Origin: an uncultured Sphingomonas sp.
GTDB taxonomy: Bacteria; Pseudomonadota; Alphaproteobacteria; Sphingomonadales; Sphingomonadaceae
Direction: 5' to 3'
DNA: 64,000 nucleotides
Assembly: GCA_913775315.1 (NCBI GenBank)
Contig: CAJYIX010000020.1
Span: 124,001 to 188,000, forward strand
Position numbers and translations under genes: made by a program. Positions 17,534 to 27,373 of this stretch are shown here, piece after piece (position 1 is the stretch's first letter; every line of letters begins with the position of its first letter). Below the pieces are notes generated by a model. The model was not told the DNA's origin, ran no database searches, and saw nothing but the letters and a program-made list of their open reading frames with translations.

Positions 17534-18465
17534 GCCTCACTCCCATAAGCATAATAGTCGCCGTAGCGGTTGCCGCCCGGCCGCAAGGAAACCGAATTGA
17601 GGACGAGCGACACGCGCTCGCACGCCGCCAGCTGCGCCACCGCCTCGCGAAGGTCGCCCTCGCTGGTCCGGTCGGCGCGCACGACGAGCATCACCTGCCC
17701 GACGAGGCCGGCAAGCACGCCCGCGGGACTTGCCGCCAGTACAGGCGGCGAGTCGAACAGGACGATGCGGCGTGGATTACCGCGGGCAAGCCCGCCGATC
17801 ACCTGACGCGCGCGGGTCGAGGCGAGCAATTCGGTATCGGCGTGGCCGCGGGTGCCCGCACGCAGGATCTGAAGCTGCGGGATATCGGTGTCGAGGACCA
17901 GGCCCTCCACGTCCAGCGACGGATCGCCGATCGCGTCAAGCAGGCCGGGGCCATGGTCGAAGCCCAGCACGCGCGGCACGTCGGGCTTGGCCACGTCGGC
18001 ATCGACCAGCAGCACCTCGACATCGCGTTCGGCCGCCAGGCTGAGCGCGAGGTTGACGGCGCTGAACGTCTTGCCGTCGCCGGGCCGCGCCGAACAGATC
18101 AGGATCGCGCGCGCCTTGACGCTGTCGATCTTCGCGACCTCGTCGGCGGCGATCAGCAACTGGCGCTTGATGAGGCGGAACTCCTCGGCCAGCGGCGTCA
18201 CCGCCGCGCCGGGGATCAGCATGCCCCGACCGGCCAGCATCTCGCGGTCGATCGACACGCGCTCGCGGTCCACCGGCAGCGGCACGAACGCCGGCTCCTC
18301 GCCGAGCGGCGGCGCGGCCTCGAACGGCGGCGGCACGGGGTCGTGGCGCGGCGCGCTCGCGGGCGGCGGCGGGGCATAGTCGAACCAGTCGCTGGCCCGT
18401 TCAAGCAGCGAGGCGCGCGGCGGGCGATGGGGATCGACGGCGGTCATCTTCTCGTTCTCCGTCAC
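17530..18465 (-). CDS. XrtA-system tyrosine autokinase (CpsD/BY-kinase family)
   Basis: A 311-residue cytoplasmic BY-kinase. A Pro-rich N-terminal 90 residues precede the P-loop SARPGDGKTFSAVN (Walker A), VLLVDADVAKP (Walker A') and RIVLFDSPPVL (Walker B). The C terminus carries the tyrosine cluster YGDYYAYGSEA, the expected autophosphorylation tail. BY-kinases cycle with a Wzz-type co-polymerase to set chain length; that partner is the next gene upstream (overlap ATGA at 18462-18465). It is encoded apart from the co-polymerase, not fused to it. Confidence 0.93.
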   Translation of the reverse strand: MTENEKMTAVDPHRPPRASLLERASDWFDYAPPPPASAPRHDPVPPPFEAAPPLGEEPAFVPLPVDRERVSIDREMLAGRGMLIPGAAVTPLAEEFRLIKRQLLIAADEVAKIDSVKARAILICSARPGDGKTFSAVNLALSLAAERDVEVLLVDADVAKPDVPRVLGFDHGPGLLDAIGDPSLDVEGLVLDTDIPQLQILRAGTRGHADTELLASTRARQVIGGLARGNPRRIVLFDSPPVLAASPAGVLAGLVGQVMLVVRADRTSEGDLREAVAQLAACERVSLVLNSVSLRPGGNRYGDYYAYGSEA

Positions 18466-20003
18466 GCCACCAGCCCGCGCTGGAGGAATTCGATGCTCAT
18501 GAGGATCAGGAAGGCACCAGCGAGCGCCCCCGCCCCGCCCGCGAACAGCTTGAGCTGGCGGCGGCGCGCGATGCGGACGGTGTCGCTCACCACCTCGCCG
18601 ATGCTGCCGAGCACGGGCATCCCGCTTGCCTTTTCAAGGCGCTGGACGGTCGGATAGGTGGTCTGGAGCTTCGACAGCCCCCAGGCCGCCGCCGCGCCGC
18701 CGCCGAGCCCGACGATCAGCACTCCGAAGAGCAGGAGCGGCCGGTTGGGCGCGGTCGGCTTGCGCGGGGAGGTCGGCGGGTCGATCACGCTGATCTTGAC
18801 GCTGTCGGCCTCGTTGTTCGCCTGCGCGCGGATGCGCACCTGCTCGCGGCTGGCGAGCAGCTTGTCGTACTGGTCCTTGAGGACGAGATAGTCGCGGTCG
18901 ATCGACGCCTGTTCGGCGGCGACCGCGGGCTGCGCGCCCATCGTCCCGTCGAGGCGCGACAGGTCGGCCTCGAGCTGGCCCTTGCGCTGCGTCAGCGCCG
19001 CGACCTGGGCCGCGCGGTCGGCCTGCATCGAACGGAGGCTGAGGTACAGCGGATTGGGCGCGCCGCCATCACCGCCCGCCATCGGCTCGCCGCGCGCGGC
19101 GGCATTGGCGATGGCAAGCTGGTTCTTGAGCGCGATCACGTCGGGATGGCTGTCGGTCCAGCCGCGCCCGCGCGCTTCGGCCAGCTGCCCCTGGATCGTC
19201 GCGACGCGCGCACGCGCCGGCCCCATCGCGCTACCGGCGGTGCCGGGCAGCGACGGCTGCGTCCCCGCCATTTGGCCGTTCACCGCGGCCAGCCCGGACT
19301 GCGCGGCGGCAAGGTCGGAATTGACCTGCGCCAGCTGGTTGCGCGCGGCAGCGACGCGCTCCTCGAGGCTGCCGGTACCGGGCAGCGATCCCATATACTT
19401 GGACTGGAACTCGGCCTTTTTGCCCTCCGCGTCCTGGAGCTGGCGCTGGCGCTGGTCGATCTGCTCGTCGAGGAACTTCAGCGACTGGCTCGCCTCGTCG
19501 CGGGTGCCGGCAAGGTTCGTCTCGACGAAGATGTCGATCAGCTTCTGTACCACCTCGCGCGCCAGCTTGGCGTTCGAGGCGTCCGACGCGCCGCCATTGG
19601 CGATCGTCGCCGACACCTCGAAGATGTTGGTGTCGGGTTGCGCGGTGATCTTGATGGCCTTTTGAAGGGCGGCCACGCGATCGGCCACGTCCCGGTCGCT
19701 CGACACCGAATTGGCGATCGAGGTGCCGCGCACCACCTTTTCGAGGTTCACCGCCGACAAGAGCGTCTGGCGCACGCGGTCGACGTCGCGCTGCTGGTCG
19801 ACCTGCGCCATCGGGTTGTCCTGCCCCGGCAGCACGCTGCGAAGCTGGACCGACACGCGGGCGGAGGAGACATACTGATTCGGGATCTGCGACACGACGA
19901 GCCAGCCCGCCAGGCAGATGACCCAGGCGATGGCAAGCGCCAGCCACCGGCGACGCCAGACGGCGTGGAGGCCGACCCTGATCTCGTCGTAAATCGCGTC
20001 CAT
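18462..20003 (-). CDS. XrtA-system polysaccharide chain-length determinant (Wzz/PCP family)
   Basis: A 513-residue inner-membrane co-polymerase. Membrane helix 1 lies at about 19-39 (LALAIAWVICLAGWLVV), followed by the Wzz domain (QIPNQYVSSARVSVQL). A long periplasmic coiled coil runs over about 150-390 (DEQIDQRQRQLQDAEGKKAEF and on). The second helix near 420 is preceded by SPRKPTAPNRP, the proline-rich Wzz signature, and a third hydrophobic stretch is at the C terminus. It should control chain length together with the autokinase. Start and the previous stop share base 20003. Confidence 0.93.
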   Translation of the reverse strand: MDAIYDEIRVGLHAVWRRRWLALAIAWVICLAGWLVVSQIPNQYVSSARVSVQLRSVLPGQDNPMAQVDQQRDVDRVRQTLLSAVNLEKVVRGTSIANSVSSDRDVADRVAALQKAIKITAQPDTNIFEVSATIANGGASDASNAKLAREVVQKLIDIFVETNLAGTRDEASQSLKFLDEQIDQRQRQLQDAEGKKAEFQSKYMGSLPGTGSLEERVAAARNQLAQVNSDLAAAQSGLAAVNGQMAGTQPSLPGTAGSAMGPARARVATIQGQLAEARGRGWTDSHPDVIALKNQLAIANAAARGEPMAGGDGGAPNPLYLSLRSMQADRAAQVAALTQRKGQLEADLSRLDGTMGAQPAVAAEQASIDRDYLVLKDQYDKLLASREQVRIRAQANNEADSVKISVIDPPTSPRKPTAPNRPLLLFGVLIVGLGGGAAAAWGLSKLQTTYPTVQRLEKASGMPVLGSIGEVVSDTVRIARRRQLKLFAGGAGALAGAFLILMSIEFLQRGLVA

Positions 20004-20644
20004 CAGAACATGCTCTGCGGAATGATGATGACGTCGCCGGCCTCGAGCCGGACATTCGCCGAAGTATCGCCGTCCTTCAGTAGCTTGCCGAGACGGACGG
20101 CATATTCGCGCTGCTTACCCGTCTCTCGGTCGAAGCGCACCAGCCGCGCCTTGTTACCTGCCGCATATTGGGACAGTCCGCCGACCGCGATCATCGCGTC
20201 GAGCAGCGTCATGTTCGCGCGGTACGGGATCGAGGCGGGCTTTTCGGTCGCGCCGACGATGCGGATCTGCTGGCTGAACGTGCCCTGGAACTGGTCGACG
20301 ATGACCGAGACGATCGGGTCCTTGATATATTCCTTGAGCGCGATCTTCATGTCGTCGGCAAGCATCGACGGCGTCTTGCCGACCGCGGGCATGTCGGCGA
20401 TCAGCGGCGTGGTAATGCGGCCGTCGGGGCGCACCTGGACCTTGGCCGACAGTTCTGGATTGCGCCAGACGAAAATCTGGAGCGAATCGAGCGGGCCGAT
20501 GACGTACTCCTCGCCCGGCCCCTCCTTGGTCGCGACGAACTGCGCGGGCGGAAGCTCGGGCCGGCTGCTGGAGGCACAACCCGACACCAGCACGGCGGCG
20601 GCACCCGTCATCAGCGCCGTCTTGGCCTTCACGCGAACACGCAT
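20003..20644 (-). CDS. XrtA-system polysaccharide export lipoprotein (Wza-like)
   Basis: A 213-residue outer-membrane export protein. The lipobox LVSGC near residue 22 marks lipidation. A Poly_export domain follows (YVIGPLDSLQIFVWRNPELS), then a SLBB domain (QIRIVGATEKPASIPYRANMTLLDAMIAVGGLSQYA). It is shorter than E. coli Wza, as is usual for the PEP-CTERM subtype. First gene of the ten-gene operon; GGAG eight bases before the ATG at 20644 supports the start. The 130 bp upstream hold the likely promoter with a CtrA-like site. Confidence 0.93.
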   Translation of the reverse strand: MRVRVKAKTALMTGAAAVLVSGCASSSRPELPPAQFVATKEGPGEEYVIGPLDSLQIFVWRNPELSAKVQVRPDGRITTPLIADMPAVGKTPSMLADDMKIALKEYIKDPIVSVIVDQFQGTFSQQIRIVGATEKPASIPYRANMTLLDAMIAVGGLSQYAAGNKARLVRFDRETGKQREYAVRLGKLLKDGDTSANVRLEAGDVIIIPQSMF

Positions 20645-20726
20645 CGATCATCTCCGTCGGCGCATCGGCCGCGCGGACATGAGTCCACGCGCCGGTGCAG
20701 AAACGAGGATGCTATGCGGTGTGAGA

Positions 20727-20743
20727 GGTTAAATTAGCGTTCA
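20727..20743 (-). promoter_or_regulatory. Candidate CtrA site upstream of the XrtA operon
   Basis: On the minus strand it reads TGAA, seven bases, TTAACC, one mismatch from TTAA-N7-TTAAC(C). It is centred about 90 bases before the first start codon (20644), in the only AT-rich patch of the 130 bp between the response regulator stop and the operon. Found by eye; untested. Confidence 0.4.
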
Positions 20744-20774
20744 GCGTGGCGCCAGGCACCTTATCGCAAACGGA

Positions 20775-21119
20775 TCAGAGCGTCGCCAGCGCCTGCTCAA
20801 CGCCATCCATCGTGAACGGCTTGGCGAGCACCGGGCGGTCGGCATGCGCCGGTGCCAGCGTGTCGCCGCCGGTCGCCAGGACGAACGGGATGCCCCGCTC
20901 GGCCAGCGCATCGGCGACGGGCCAGCTCTTCTCGCCCCCGCGCAGGTTGACGTCGAGAATCGCGGCATCGACGCCGCCCTTGGCGACTTCCTCGAGCGCG
21001 GTCGACACCGTCTCGGCGGTCCCCGCCACGTCCTTGCCCAGCGCATCGAGGAAATCCTCGAGCATCATGGCGATCAGGGGCTCGTCCTCGACAATGAGGA
21101 TACGCATGCGCTCGGTCAT
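20775..21119 (-). CDS. Single-domain response regulator
   Basis: A 114-residue stand-alone receiver. Acidic residues in LIVEDEPLI, the phospho-accepting Asp in DAAILDVNLRGG, and Lys in PVLAKPFTMDGV make a complete receiver. There is no output domain, so it acts by protein contact. The start MTERMRIL at 21119 is preferred over an ATG at 21155 that adds an unlikely leader. It follows cckA by 43 bp on the same strand and may be co-transcribed, but the sequence is not obviously CpdR; the FVLATGGDT segment fits a general alphaproteobacterial receiver family. Confidence 0.85.
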   Translation of the reverse strand: MTERMRILIVEDEPLIAMMLEDFLDALGKDVAGTAETVSTALEEVAKGGVDAAILDVNLRGGEKSWPVADALAERGIPFVLATGGDTLAPAHADRPVLAKPFTMDGVEQALATL

Positions 21120-21162
21120 CGGGCCGTCATAAGCACGGCCCGCGCAATGCGCCAAGCCCTGA

Positions 21163-23568
21163 TTACGCCGTGCCCATCACGCCGCCCACCGCTTCGGTCA
21201 GTTGCTGCACCGAAAACGGCTTGGGCAGGAAGGCGACGTTGTCGAGGTCGATCGACCGGCGAAGCTGTTCCTCGGCATAGCCCGACATGAACAGGATCGG
21301 CAGGTCGGGATAGCGTTCGCGCACCTTGGCGACCATCGTCGGCCCGTCCATCATCGGCATGACGACGTCGGAGACGAGCAGATCGGGCCGCTCGCACCGG
21401 GCGATCAGCTCCAGCGCCGCCTCGCCATTCTCGGCGGTCAGCACCTTGTACCCCTGCCGCACCAGGGCGCGTTCGGCGACGGCGCGGACCATCGCCTCGT
21501 CCTCGACCAGCACGACGGTGCCGGTGCCCCAGCCGGCGGGGCGCTTGGGCGCCTTGGGCGCGACCTTCGGCGCCGGCGCCTCGGCCGAGGTGTTGACGGG
21601 CAGGTAGATGGTGAAGCGCGCGCCCTGCCCCGGCGGTGATTCGGCAAAGATATAGCCGCCCGACTGCTTGACGATGCCATAGACGGTCGAGAGGCCGAGA
21701 CCGGTACCCTTGCCCACTTCCTTGGTCGTAAAGAACGGCTCGAAGATCTTGGGCAGCACGTCGGCGGGGATCCCAGTCCCGGTGTCGGTGATGCGCAGCA
21801 CCGCATAGTCGCCGACGGGCAGCACGTCGTCGCCCATCCGCTTCACCGCCGCGCGGCCGATGGCCAGCGTCTCGATCGTCAGCGTGCCGCCGCCCGCGGG
21901 ATTGGCCGCGACCATCGCGTCGCGGGCGTTGACCGCTAGGTTGACGATCACCTGTTCGAGCTGCCCCGGATCGGCGCGCACGCTGCCCAGGCCGCGGCCG
22001 TGCTTGACCTCGAGCCGCACCGTCTCGCCGAGCAGGCGGGTGAGGAGGTTCGATACCTCCGACACCACGTCGGGCAGTTGCAGCACCTGCGGCCTGAGCG
22101 TCTGCTGGCGCGAGAAGGCGAGCAACTGGCGGGTGAGCGCGGCGGCGCGGTTGGCGTTGGCGCGCACCTGCTGGATGTCGTCATGGTCGCTGTCGCCGGG
22201 CGAATGGCGCATCAGCATCAGGTCGCAATGCCCGATGATCGCGGTCAGGATGTTGTTGAAATCGTGCGCGACGCCGCCGGCGAGCTGCCCCACCGCCTGC
22301 ATCTTCGTCGCCTGCGCCACCTGGCGCTTCAGTTGCCCCTCCTCGCCGGTTTCCTTGAGGCAGAGGATGACCGACGCGTCGCCCAGCCCACGGGCACCCG
22401 CCAGCGTCAGCGCCACCGGCTCGTCGGGCCGCGCCGCTAGCCGCACCTGCATGTCGGCAACATGGCTCGCCCCGCCCGAGAAACGGCGGATCGCGTCGGC
22501 GAGTGCGGCCTTGTCTTCGCGCACCACCAGGTCGCCGGGATAGAGCGGCGGCGCGGCTGCGTTGACCGCGGTGGCGGAGGCGAAGGCGGCGTTGATGTGG
22601 ACGAAGCGCCCGTCGCGATCGACCATCGCCAGGCCGATGGGAAGCAGGCCGACCAGCGCGCGGACATGCGCCGCCACATCGTCGCCCAGGCCCACGGTGA
22701 ACCCTGCATCCTCCTCGTCGATCAGCGCCAGCACGATCGGCGCGTCGGCACCCTCGCCCAGCGGAAGCTGGATCAGGCGAAGCGGATTGCCGCCGCCGCC
22801 CTCCCGCTCGAACCGGACATGGCCCGTCGGCTCGGCCAGCATCAGCCGGGCGAAGTCGCGTCCCTCGACATTGGCATCGGCGCTGCCCGTCGCGCGGGCG
22901 GCGAAGACGCGGTTCGCCGCCTCGATACGGCCGTCCGGCTGGATCGCCACTGCCATCACGCCCGCCGCGCCCAGCCGCTCGCCCACCGGCCCGGCGATCG
23001 CGGAGATCGCGGCGGGCAGCGGATTGGCGGTGCCCGTGCCGCCCTCCCCGCGCGCGGCCACGAAATGCCAGAGCAGCATGTCGTCGCCCGCGCGTGCGAT
23101 CCGCGCATCGAGCGTGCGCCCCCGCCGGACGAGCGCCGCCGCCTGCCCCTCGCCGTCCCGCCACGCCGTCCGTCCAGCAGAACCGAGACGCGATTCCCCA
23201 TCCCCCTCGAACGGCAGCGACGGCGGCGTCGGCAGCCCGTCGAACAGCCGGCGATAGGCATCGTTGGCACAGACCAGCCGCCCCGAGCGGTCGGTGACCG
23301 CCAGCGCCCCGTCGCTCGCCTCGGCCAGCGCGTGGGCGAGCGCCCAGTCCTCGTTCGCCTCGGTCGCGGCGGCGCTGCGCGACAACCGGACGAAGGCCAG
23401 GACGCCGCCCGCGATCAGCAGCGCGGCGGCGAGGAACCCCGCAGCCAGTTGCCAGTCGCCAATCAGCCCCAGGATGACGAGCGCGGCCGCCACGCCGCCG
23501 GCCCCGGCGATCAGCATCGACTGGCGGGCGGCATCGTTTCGGGGGGGCGACAGGGGGGACGTGGCCAT
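21163..23568 (-). CDS. cckA: Hybrid sensor histidine kinase CckA
   Basis: An 801-residue hybrid kinase that feeds the CtrA/CpdR phosphorelay through ChpT. The start is [11 protein letters not shown] at 23568. Two membrane helices lie within the first 70 residues ([39 protein letters not shown]). PAS-like domains follow, then the phospho-accepting His in [21 protein letters not shown], HATPase motifs ([32 protein letters not shown]) and a C-terminal receiver with [14 protein letters not shown]. Domain order, length and the HDFNN His box match CckA. Its regulator DivL is encoded about 27 kb away at 50620-52962. Confidence 0.9.
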   Translation of the reverse strand: MATSPLSPPRNDAARQSMLIAGAGGVAAALVILGLIGDWQLAAGFLAAALLIAGGVLAFVRLSRSAAATEANEDWALAHALAEASDGALAVTDRSGRLVCANDAYRRLFDGLPTPPSLPFEGDGESRLGSAGRTAWRDGEGQAAALVRRGRTLDARIARAGDDMLLWHFVAARGEGGTGTANPLPAAISAIAGPVGERLGAAGVMAVAIQPDGRIEAANRVFAARATGSADANVEGRDFARLMLAEPTGHVRFEREGGGGNPLRLIQLPLGEGADAPIVLALIDEEDAGFTVGLGDDVAAHVRALVGLLPIGLAMVDRDGRFVHINAAFASATAVNAAAPPLYPGDLVVREDKAALADAIRRFSGGASHVADMQVRLAARPDEPVALTLAGARGLGDASVILCLKETGEEGQLKRQVAQATKMQAVGQLAGGVAHDFNNILTAIIGHCDLMLMRHSPGDSDHDDIQQVRANANRAAALTRQLLAFSRQQTLRPQVLQLPDVVSEVSNLLTRLLGETVRLEVKHGRGLGSVRADPGQLEQVIVNLAVNARDAMVAANPAGGGTLTIETLAIGRAAVKRMGDDVLPVGDYAVLRITDTGTGIPADVLPKIFEPFFTTKEVGKGTGLGLSTVYGIVKQSGGYIFAESPPGQGARFTIYLPVNTSAEAPAPKVAPKAPKRPAGWGTGTVVLVEDEAMVRAVAERALVRQGYKVLTAENGEAALELIARCERPDLLVSDVVMPMMDGPTMVAKVRERYPDLPILFMSGYAEEQLRRSIDLDNVAFLPKPFSVQQLTEAVGGVMGTA

Positions 23569-23693
23569 GGCGGTGCTGTCGGCGCACCTCGGCCCATCGT
23601 CAAGCATGTCGCCTCCGCCCAACGGGCGATTGAGCCGGCCCGCGCTTTGCGTTAGGCGAGCGGCATGGATCGCCGCCCGTTCGAGCCCATCGC

Positions 23694-24428
23694 ATGAGCG
23701 CGACCCCCGCGCCCGCCCCGCGCAGCGCCACGATCGCCCTGGTCGACGACGACCGCAACATCCTCACCTCGGTGTCGATCGCGCTTCAGGCCGAAGGGTT
23801 CCTGACCCGCGTCTATTCGGACGGCGAAGCGGCGCTGAAGGCGCTGATCGACAATCCGCCCGACCTCGCCGTCCTCGACATCAAGATGCCGCGGCTCGAC
23901 GGGCTGGAGCTCTTGCGCCGCCTGCGCGAGAAGTCGGCGATCCCGGTCATCTTCCTCACCAGCAAGGACGACGAACTCGACGAGGCCCTCGGCCTCGCCA
24001 TGGGCGCCGACGACTATATCGCCAAGCCGTTCAGTCAGCGGCTGCTGATCGCGCGCATCCGCGCGATCCTGCGCCGAACCGAGGCGGCGGGCGGCGGCGG
24101 CGAAGCGGGCGAGGAGCCCCCCGCCCCCGTGCTCGACCGCGGCCGGCTGTCGATGGACCCCGCTCGGCACAAGGTGACGTGGGACGGCGCCAACGTCACG
24201 CTGACCGTCACCGAGTTCATGATCCTCGAAACGCTGGCACAGCGGCCCGGCATCGTGCGGACGCGCAACCAGCTGATGGATGCGGCCTATCAGGACGACA
24301 TCTATGTCGATGACCGCACCATCGACAGCCACATAAAGCGCGTCCGCCGCAAGTTCCGGCAGGTGGATCCGAAGTTCGACGCGATCGAGACGTTGTATGG
24401 AGCGGGCTATCGCTTCTCCGACGAGTGA
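23694..24428 (+). CDS. chvI: Response regulator ChvI (OmpR family)
   Basis: A 244-residue response regulator. The receiver (residues 1-125) has DDDRNIL, the acceptor Asp in [13 protein letters not shown] and Lys in YIAKPF; the C-terminal winged helix carries [12 protein letters not shown] and [13 protein letters not shown]. In Rhizobiales and relatives ChvI with ChvG responds to envelope and acid stress and controls exopolysaccharide. Gene order chvI-chvG-hprK-rapZ-EIIA-HPr identifies it. It is transcribed divergently from cckA. The 3' end overlaps chvG by 32 bases. Confidence 0.93.
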   Translation: MSATPAPAPRSATIALVDDDRNILTSVSIALQAEGFLTRVYSDGEAALKALIDNPPDLAVLDIKMPRLDGLELLRRLREKSAIPVIFLTSKDDELDEALGLAMGADDYIAKPFSQRLLIARIRAILRRTEAAGGGGEAGEEPPAPVLDRGRLSMDPARHKVTWDGANVTLTVTEFMILETLAQRPGIVRTRNQLMDAAYQDDIYVDDRTIDSHIKRVRRKFRQVDPKFDAIETLYGAGYRFSDE

Positions 24429-26037
24429 TGACGCCGCCCTGTCGCGACGTGACGAGGCGGCCTTGGCGCAACGCGACGATGCCGCCCTATCGCTGCGCTG
24501 GTCGGGGCGGATCAGCCTTACCCCGCGCATCCTGGCGGTCAACAGCATCGCGCTCGCCATGCTGGCAGGCGGATTTTTCTATCTCGACAGCTATCGCACC
24601 CGCCTGATCGACGACCGGCTTGAACAGGCAAGCCGCGAGGCGCGGCTGATCGCACAGGCGCTGATGGCGACGCGGATGAGCGACGAGGAAGTGCTCGTCA
24701 CCCGCTTGGCGCGCCAGACGGGGACGCGCATCCGCACCTATGCCCGCGACGGACACGAGCGAAGCGACAGCCGCCGCCTGGGCGTCGCCAACTTCCGCCT
24801 GCGCGATCCCGACAAGCAGCCGGTGGGACAGGCGATCGGCCGCTTCCTCGACGCCGGCATCGACACCGTCGTCGGCGCCGACCGCGCGCCGCTCTATCGC
24901 GAGCGGCCCCGCAACCGCGGCTTTCGCTGGCCCGACGTCGCCCGCGCGGTGACGACGCACGAGGCGCCGGCGACCCTCTGGCGCGCGCCCGACCGCACCC
25001 CCGTCATCACCGCCGCCGCGCCATTGGGTGCACGCGGCGCGCTGATGACGACGGTCAACGCCGCCGACATCACCTCGGTCGTGCGGGCCGAGCGGTGGCG
25101 GCTGGCGATCGTGCTGGCGAGCGTGTTCCTCGCCTCCCTCCTCCTGTCGCTGTTCCTTGCGCGCACGATCGTCCGGCCGCTTCGGATGCTGGCGCGCGCG
25201 GCGGTGCGCGTCCGCCTCGGCCGCGCGCGAGAGGTGGTGGTGCCGCGCCTGCCCAGTCGGCGCGACGAGATCGGGATGCTGGCGCGCGCCGTTTCCGACA
25301 TGAGCCAGGCGCTGCGCGTCCGGATCGACGCGACGGAGGCGTTCGCCGCCGACGTGACGCACGAATTGAAGAACCCCCTCGCCTCGCTCCGGTCGGCGGT
25401 CGAGAGCCTGGGGTCGGTCCGTGACCCCGCACTACAGGCGCAGTTGCTCGACATCGTGCGCGACGACGTCCGTCGCCTCGACCGCCTCATCACCGAGATT
25501 TCAGACGCCTCACGCCTCGATGCGCAGTTGAGCCGCGCGGCGTTCGAGCCGCTCGACATGGCCGCGATGCTCGGCGCGATCGTCGATGGGCGGCGTGCGC
25601 GCGAGCTGCCGCGCGGCATCCGCCTTCGGCTCGACCTGCCGGGTGCCGAGCCGCTGATCGTCAACGCCGACGGATCGCGGCTGGCGCGGGTGTTCGAGAA
25701 CCTGATCGACAACGCGCTTTCCTTCTCCCCCGACGATGCGGTGGTCAGCGTGGCGGCCAGCGTTGGCGGCCCGCTCGTCACCATCCGCGTCGAGGACGAG
25801 GGGCCGGGCGTGCCGGAGGCCGCGCGCGAGGCGATCTTTCGCCGCTTCCACTCGATCCGGCCCGAGGACGAGGCGTTCGGTGCGCATTCGGGCCTCGGCC
25901 TTGCCATCGCGCGGACGATCGTCGAAGGCCATGGCGGTACGATCCACGTCGAATCGCGAGAGGATCGGGTGAGCGGCGCGCGCTTCGTGGTGCGCCTGCC
26001 AAGGGCAATCGGGGACGGGAACCGGATCGAGCCATGA
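24397..26037 (+). CDS. chvG: Sensor histidine kinase ChvG
   Basis: A 546-residue membrane kinase. A first helix at about 46-64 is followed by a periplasmic sensor, a second helix at about 230-250 ([19 protein letters not shown]), HAMP, the acceptor His in [21 protein letters not shown], and ATPase motifs ([41 protein letters not shown]). Residues 11-33 hold a threefold degenerate repeat, DDAALSRRD / EAALAQRD / DDAALSLRW, absent from the usual family N terminus. Start choice is uncertain: the ATG at 24397 lies inside chvI, with no other in-frame ATG before the first helix. Confidence 0.92.
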   Translation: MERAIASPTSDDAALSRRDEAALAQRDDAALSLRWSGRISLTPRILAVNSIALAMLAGGFFYLDSYRTRLIDDRLEQASREARLIAQALMATRMSDEEVLVTRLARQTGTRIRTYARDGHERSDSRRLGVANFRLRDPDKQPVGQAIGRFLDAGIDTVVGADRAPLYRERPRNRGFRWPDVARAVTTHEAPATLWRAPDRTPVITAAAPLGARGALMTTVNAADITSVVRAERWRLAIVLASVFLASLLLSLFLARTIVRPLRMLARAAVRVRLGRAREVVVPRLPSRRDEIGMLARAVSDMSQALRVRIDATEAFAADVTHELKNPLASLRSAVESLGSVRDPALQAQLLDIVRDDVRRLDRLITEISDASRLDAQLSRAAFEPLDMAAMLGAIVDGRRARELPRGIRLRLDLPGAEPLIVNADGSRLARVFENLIDNALSFSPDDAVVSVAASVGGPLVTIRVEDEGPGVPEAAREAIFRRFHSIRPEDEAFGAHSGLGLAIARTIVEGHGGTIHVESREDRVSGARFVVRLPRAIGDGNRIEP

Positions 26038-26465
26038 CCGCGCTGTCGTCCGAAACGCTGCACGCCTCCTGCGTCGCCATCGGCGGACGCGCCGTCCTGA
26101 TCGAGGGGCGGTCGGGCACGGGCAAGTCCGACCTGGCGCTCCGCCTGATCGATCGCGGTGCCGCGCTGGTCAGCGACGACTATACGCTGCTCCGCCGGTC
26201 GGGCACCGCGCTTATCGCCTCGCCCCCCGCGACGATCGCCGGGCGGATCGAGGTGCGCGGGATCGGCATCGTCGAGATGCCGCATGTCACCGACATGCCC
26301 GTCGCGCTGATCGTCGGGATCGAGGACAGCCCCGAACGCCTGCCGCTCGAACCCCATACCCGCCGTATCGCCGGCGTCGCGATCCCCAGCGCCGCGGTCG
26401 CCGCGCTCGAGCCTTCCGCCCCGATCAAGGTCGAGCTGGCGCTGGCACGGAGCGCGTCCCGATGA
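26034..26465 (+). CDS. hprK: HPr kinase/phosphorylase, short alphaproteobacterial form
   Basis: A 143-residue protein containing only the catalytic C-terminal domain of HprK; Gram-positive HprK has about 310 residues. The P-loop is IEGRSGTGKSDLALRL (residues about 23-38), and IEVRGIGIVEMPHV corresponds to the HprK signature. It phosphorylates HPr on its regulatory serine (Ser47 of the HPr encoded at 27798-28067). The start overlaps chvG by ATGA and the stop overlaps rapZ by ATGA. Confidence 0.93.
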   Translation: MTALSSETLHASCVAIGGRAVLIEGRSGTGKSDLALRLIDRGAALVSDDYTLLRRSGTALIASPPATIAGRIEVRGIGIVEMPHVTDMPVALIVGIEDSPERLPLEPHTRRIAGVAIPSAAVAALEPSAPIKVELALARSASR

Positions 26466-27373
26466 CCGCCCCCCGCCGCATCCTCCTCGTCACCGGCATG
26501 TCGGGCGCGGGCAAGTCGACCGTCCTGCGCACGCTCGAGGATCTGGGCTGGGAAGTCGTCGACAACCTGCCGCTCAGCCTGCTCGACGGGCTGCTGGAGA
26601 TCGCTCCGGCTGCCGGCGCCGCCGCCGCCGACCGGCCGCTGGCGATCGGCATCGGCATCCGCACGCGCGACTTCGATCCCGTCCGCATCGCCGCGATGGT
26701 GCAGGAGCGGAACCGGGGCGGCCAGGAAGTGTCGCTTCTCTATCTCGACTGTGGCGGGACCGAACTCGAGCGCCGCTATTCCGAGACGCGCCGCCGCCAT
26801 CCGCTGGCACAGGATCGCCCGGCCACCGACGGCATCGTGCGCGAGCGCGAGTTGCTCGAACCGCTGAAGCGCTGGGCCGGGCGGCTGATCGACACGACCA
26901 CGCTGTCGGCCAACGCGTTGGCGCAGGAAGTCCGCGACCTGTTCGGCGGCAAGGGGCTGGGCGAGCCGACGCTGTCGGTCATGTCGTTCGGCTTCGCGCG
27001 CGGCCTGCCGCGCAGCGCCGACCTCGTCTTCGACATGCGCTACCTGCGCAATCCGCACTGGGTGCCGTCACTCCGCCCCGGCACCGGCCTCGACGCCGAT
27101 GTCGCCGACTATGTGCGCGCCGACCCCGCCTATGCCGAGTCGGTCGCGGGGATCGAGAACCTACTTCTCATGCTGCTTCCCCGCTACCGCGCGGAGGGGA
27201 AGTCGTACGTCACGGTCGCGTTCGGCTGTACCGGCGGCCGGCATCGCTCGGTCCACGTCGCCGCGCGGGTGGCCGCACGGTTGCGCGACGAGGGTTTTTC
27301 GCCCACGGTGCAGCATCGCGACCTCGGCACCGCGCCGCAGGACTCGCTGGAAGGCGCGCCCGCCAAGACATGA
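26462..27373 (+). CDS. rapZ: RNase adapter protein RapZ
   Basis: A 303-residue P-loop nucleotide-binding protein. Walker A is LVTGMSGAGKSTVLRTL (residues about 9-25), then EVVDNLPLSLLDGL. The conserved C-terminal domain contains SFGFARGLPRSADLVFDMRYLRNPHW and FGCTGGRHRSVHVA. In enterobacteria RapZ directs small-RNA decay controlling GlmS; in Alphaproteobacteria it travels with the ChvG/PTS cluster. Overlapping ends on both sides imply one polycistronic message. Confidence 0.94.
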   Translation: MTAPRRILLVTGMSGAGKSTVLRTLEDLGWEVVDNLPLSLLDGLLEIAPAAGAAAADRPLAIGIGIRTRDFDPVRIAAMVQERNRGGQEVSLLYLDCGGTELERRYSETRRRHPLAQDRPATDGIVRERELLEPLKRWAGRLIDTTTLSANALAQEVRDLFGGKGLGEPTLSVMSFGFARGLPRSADLVFDMRYLRNPHWVPSLRPGTGLDADVADYVRADPAYAESVAGIENLLLMLLPRYRAEGKSYVTVAFGCTGGRHRSVHVAARVAARLRDEGFSPTVQHRDLGTAPQDSLEGAPAKT

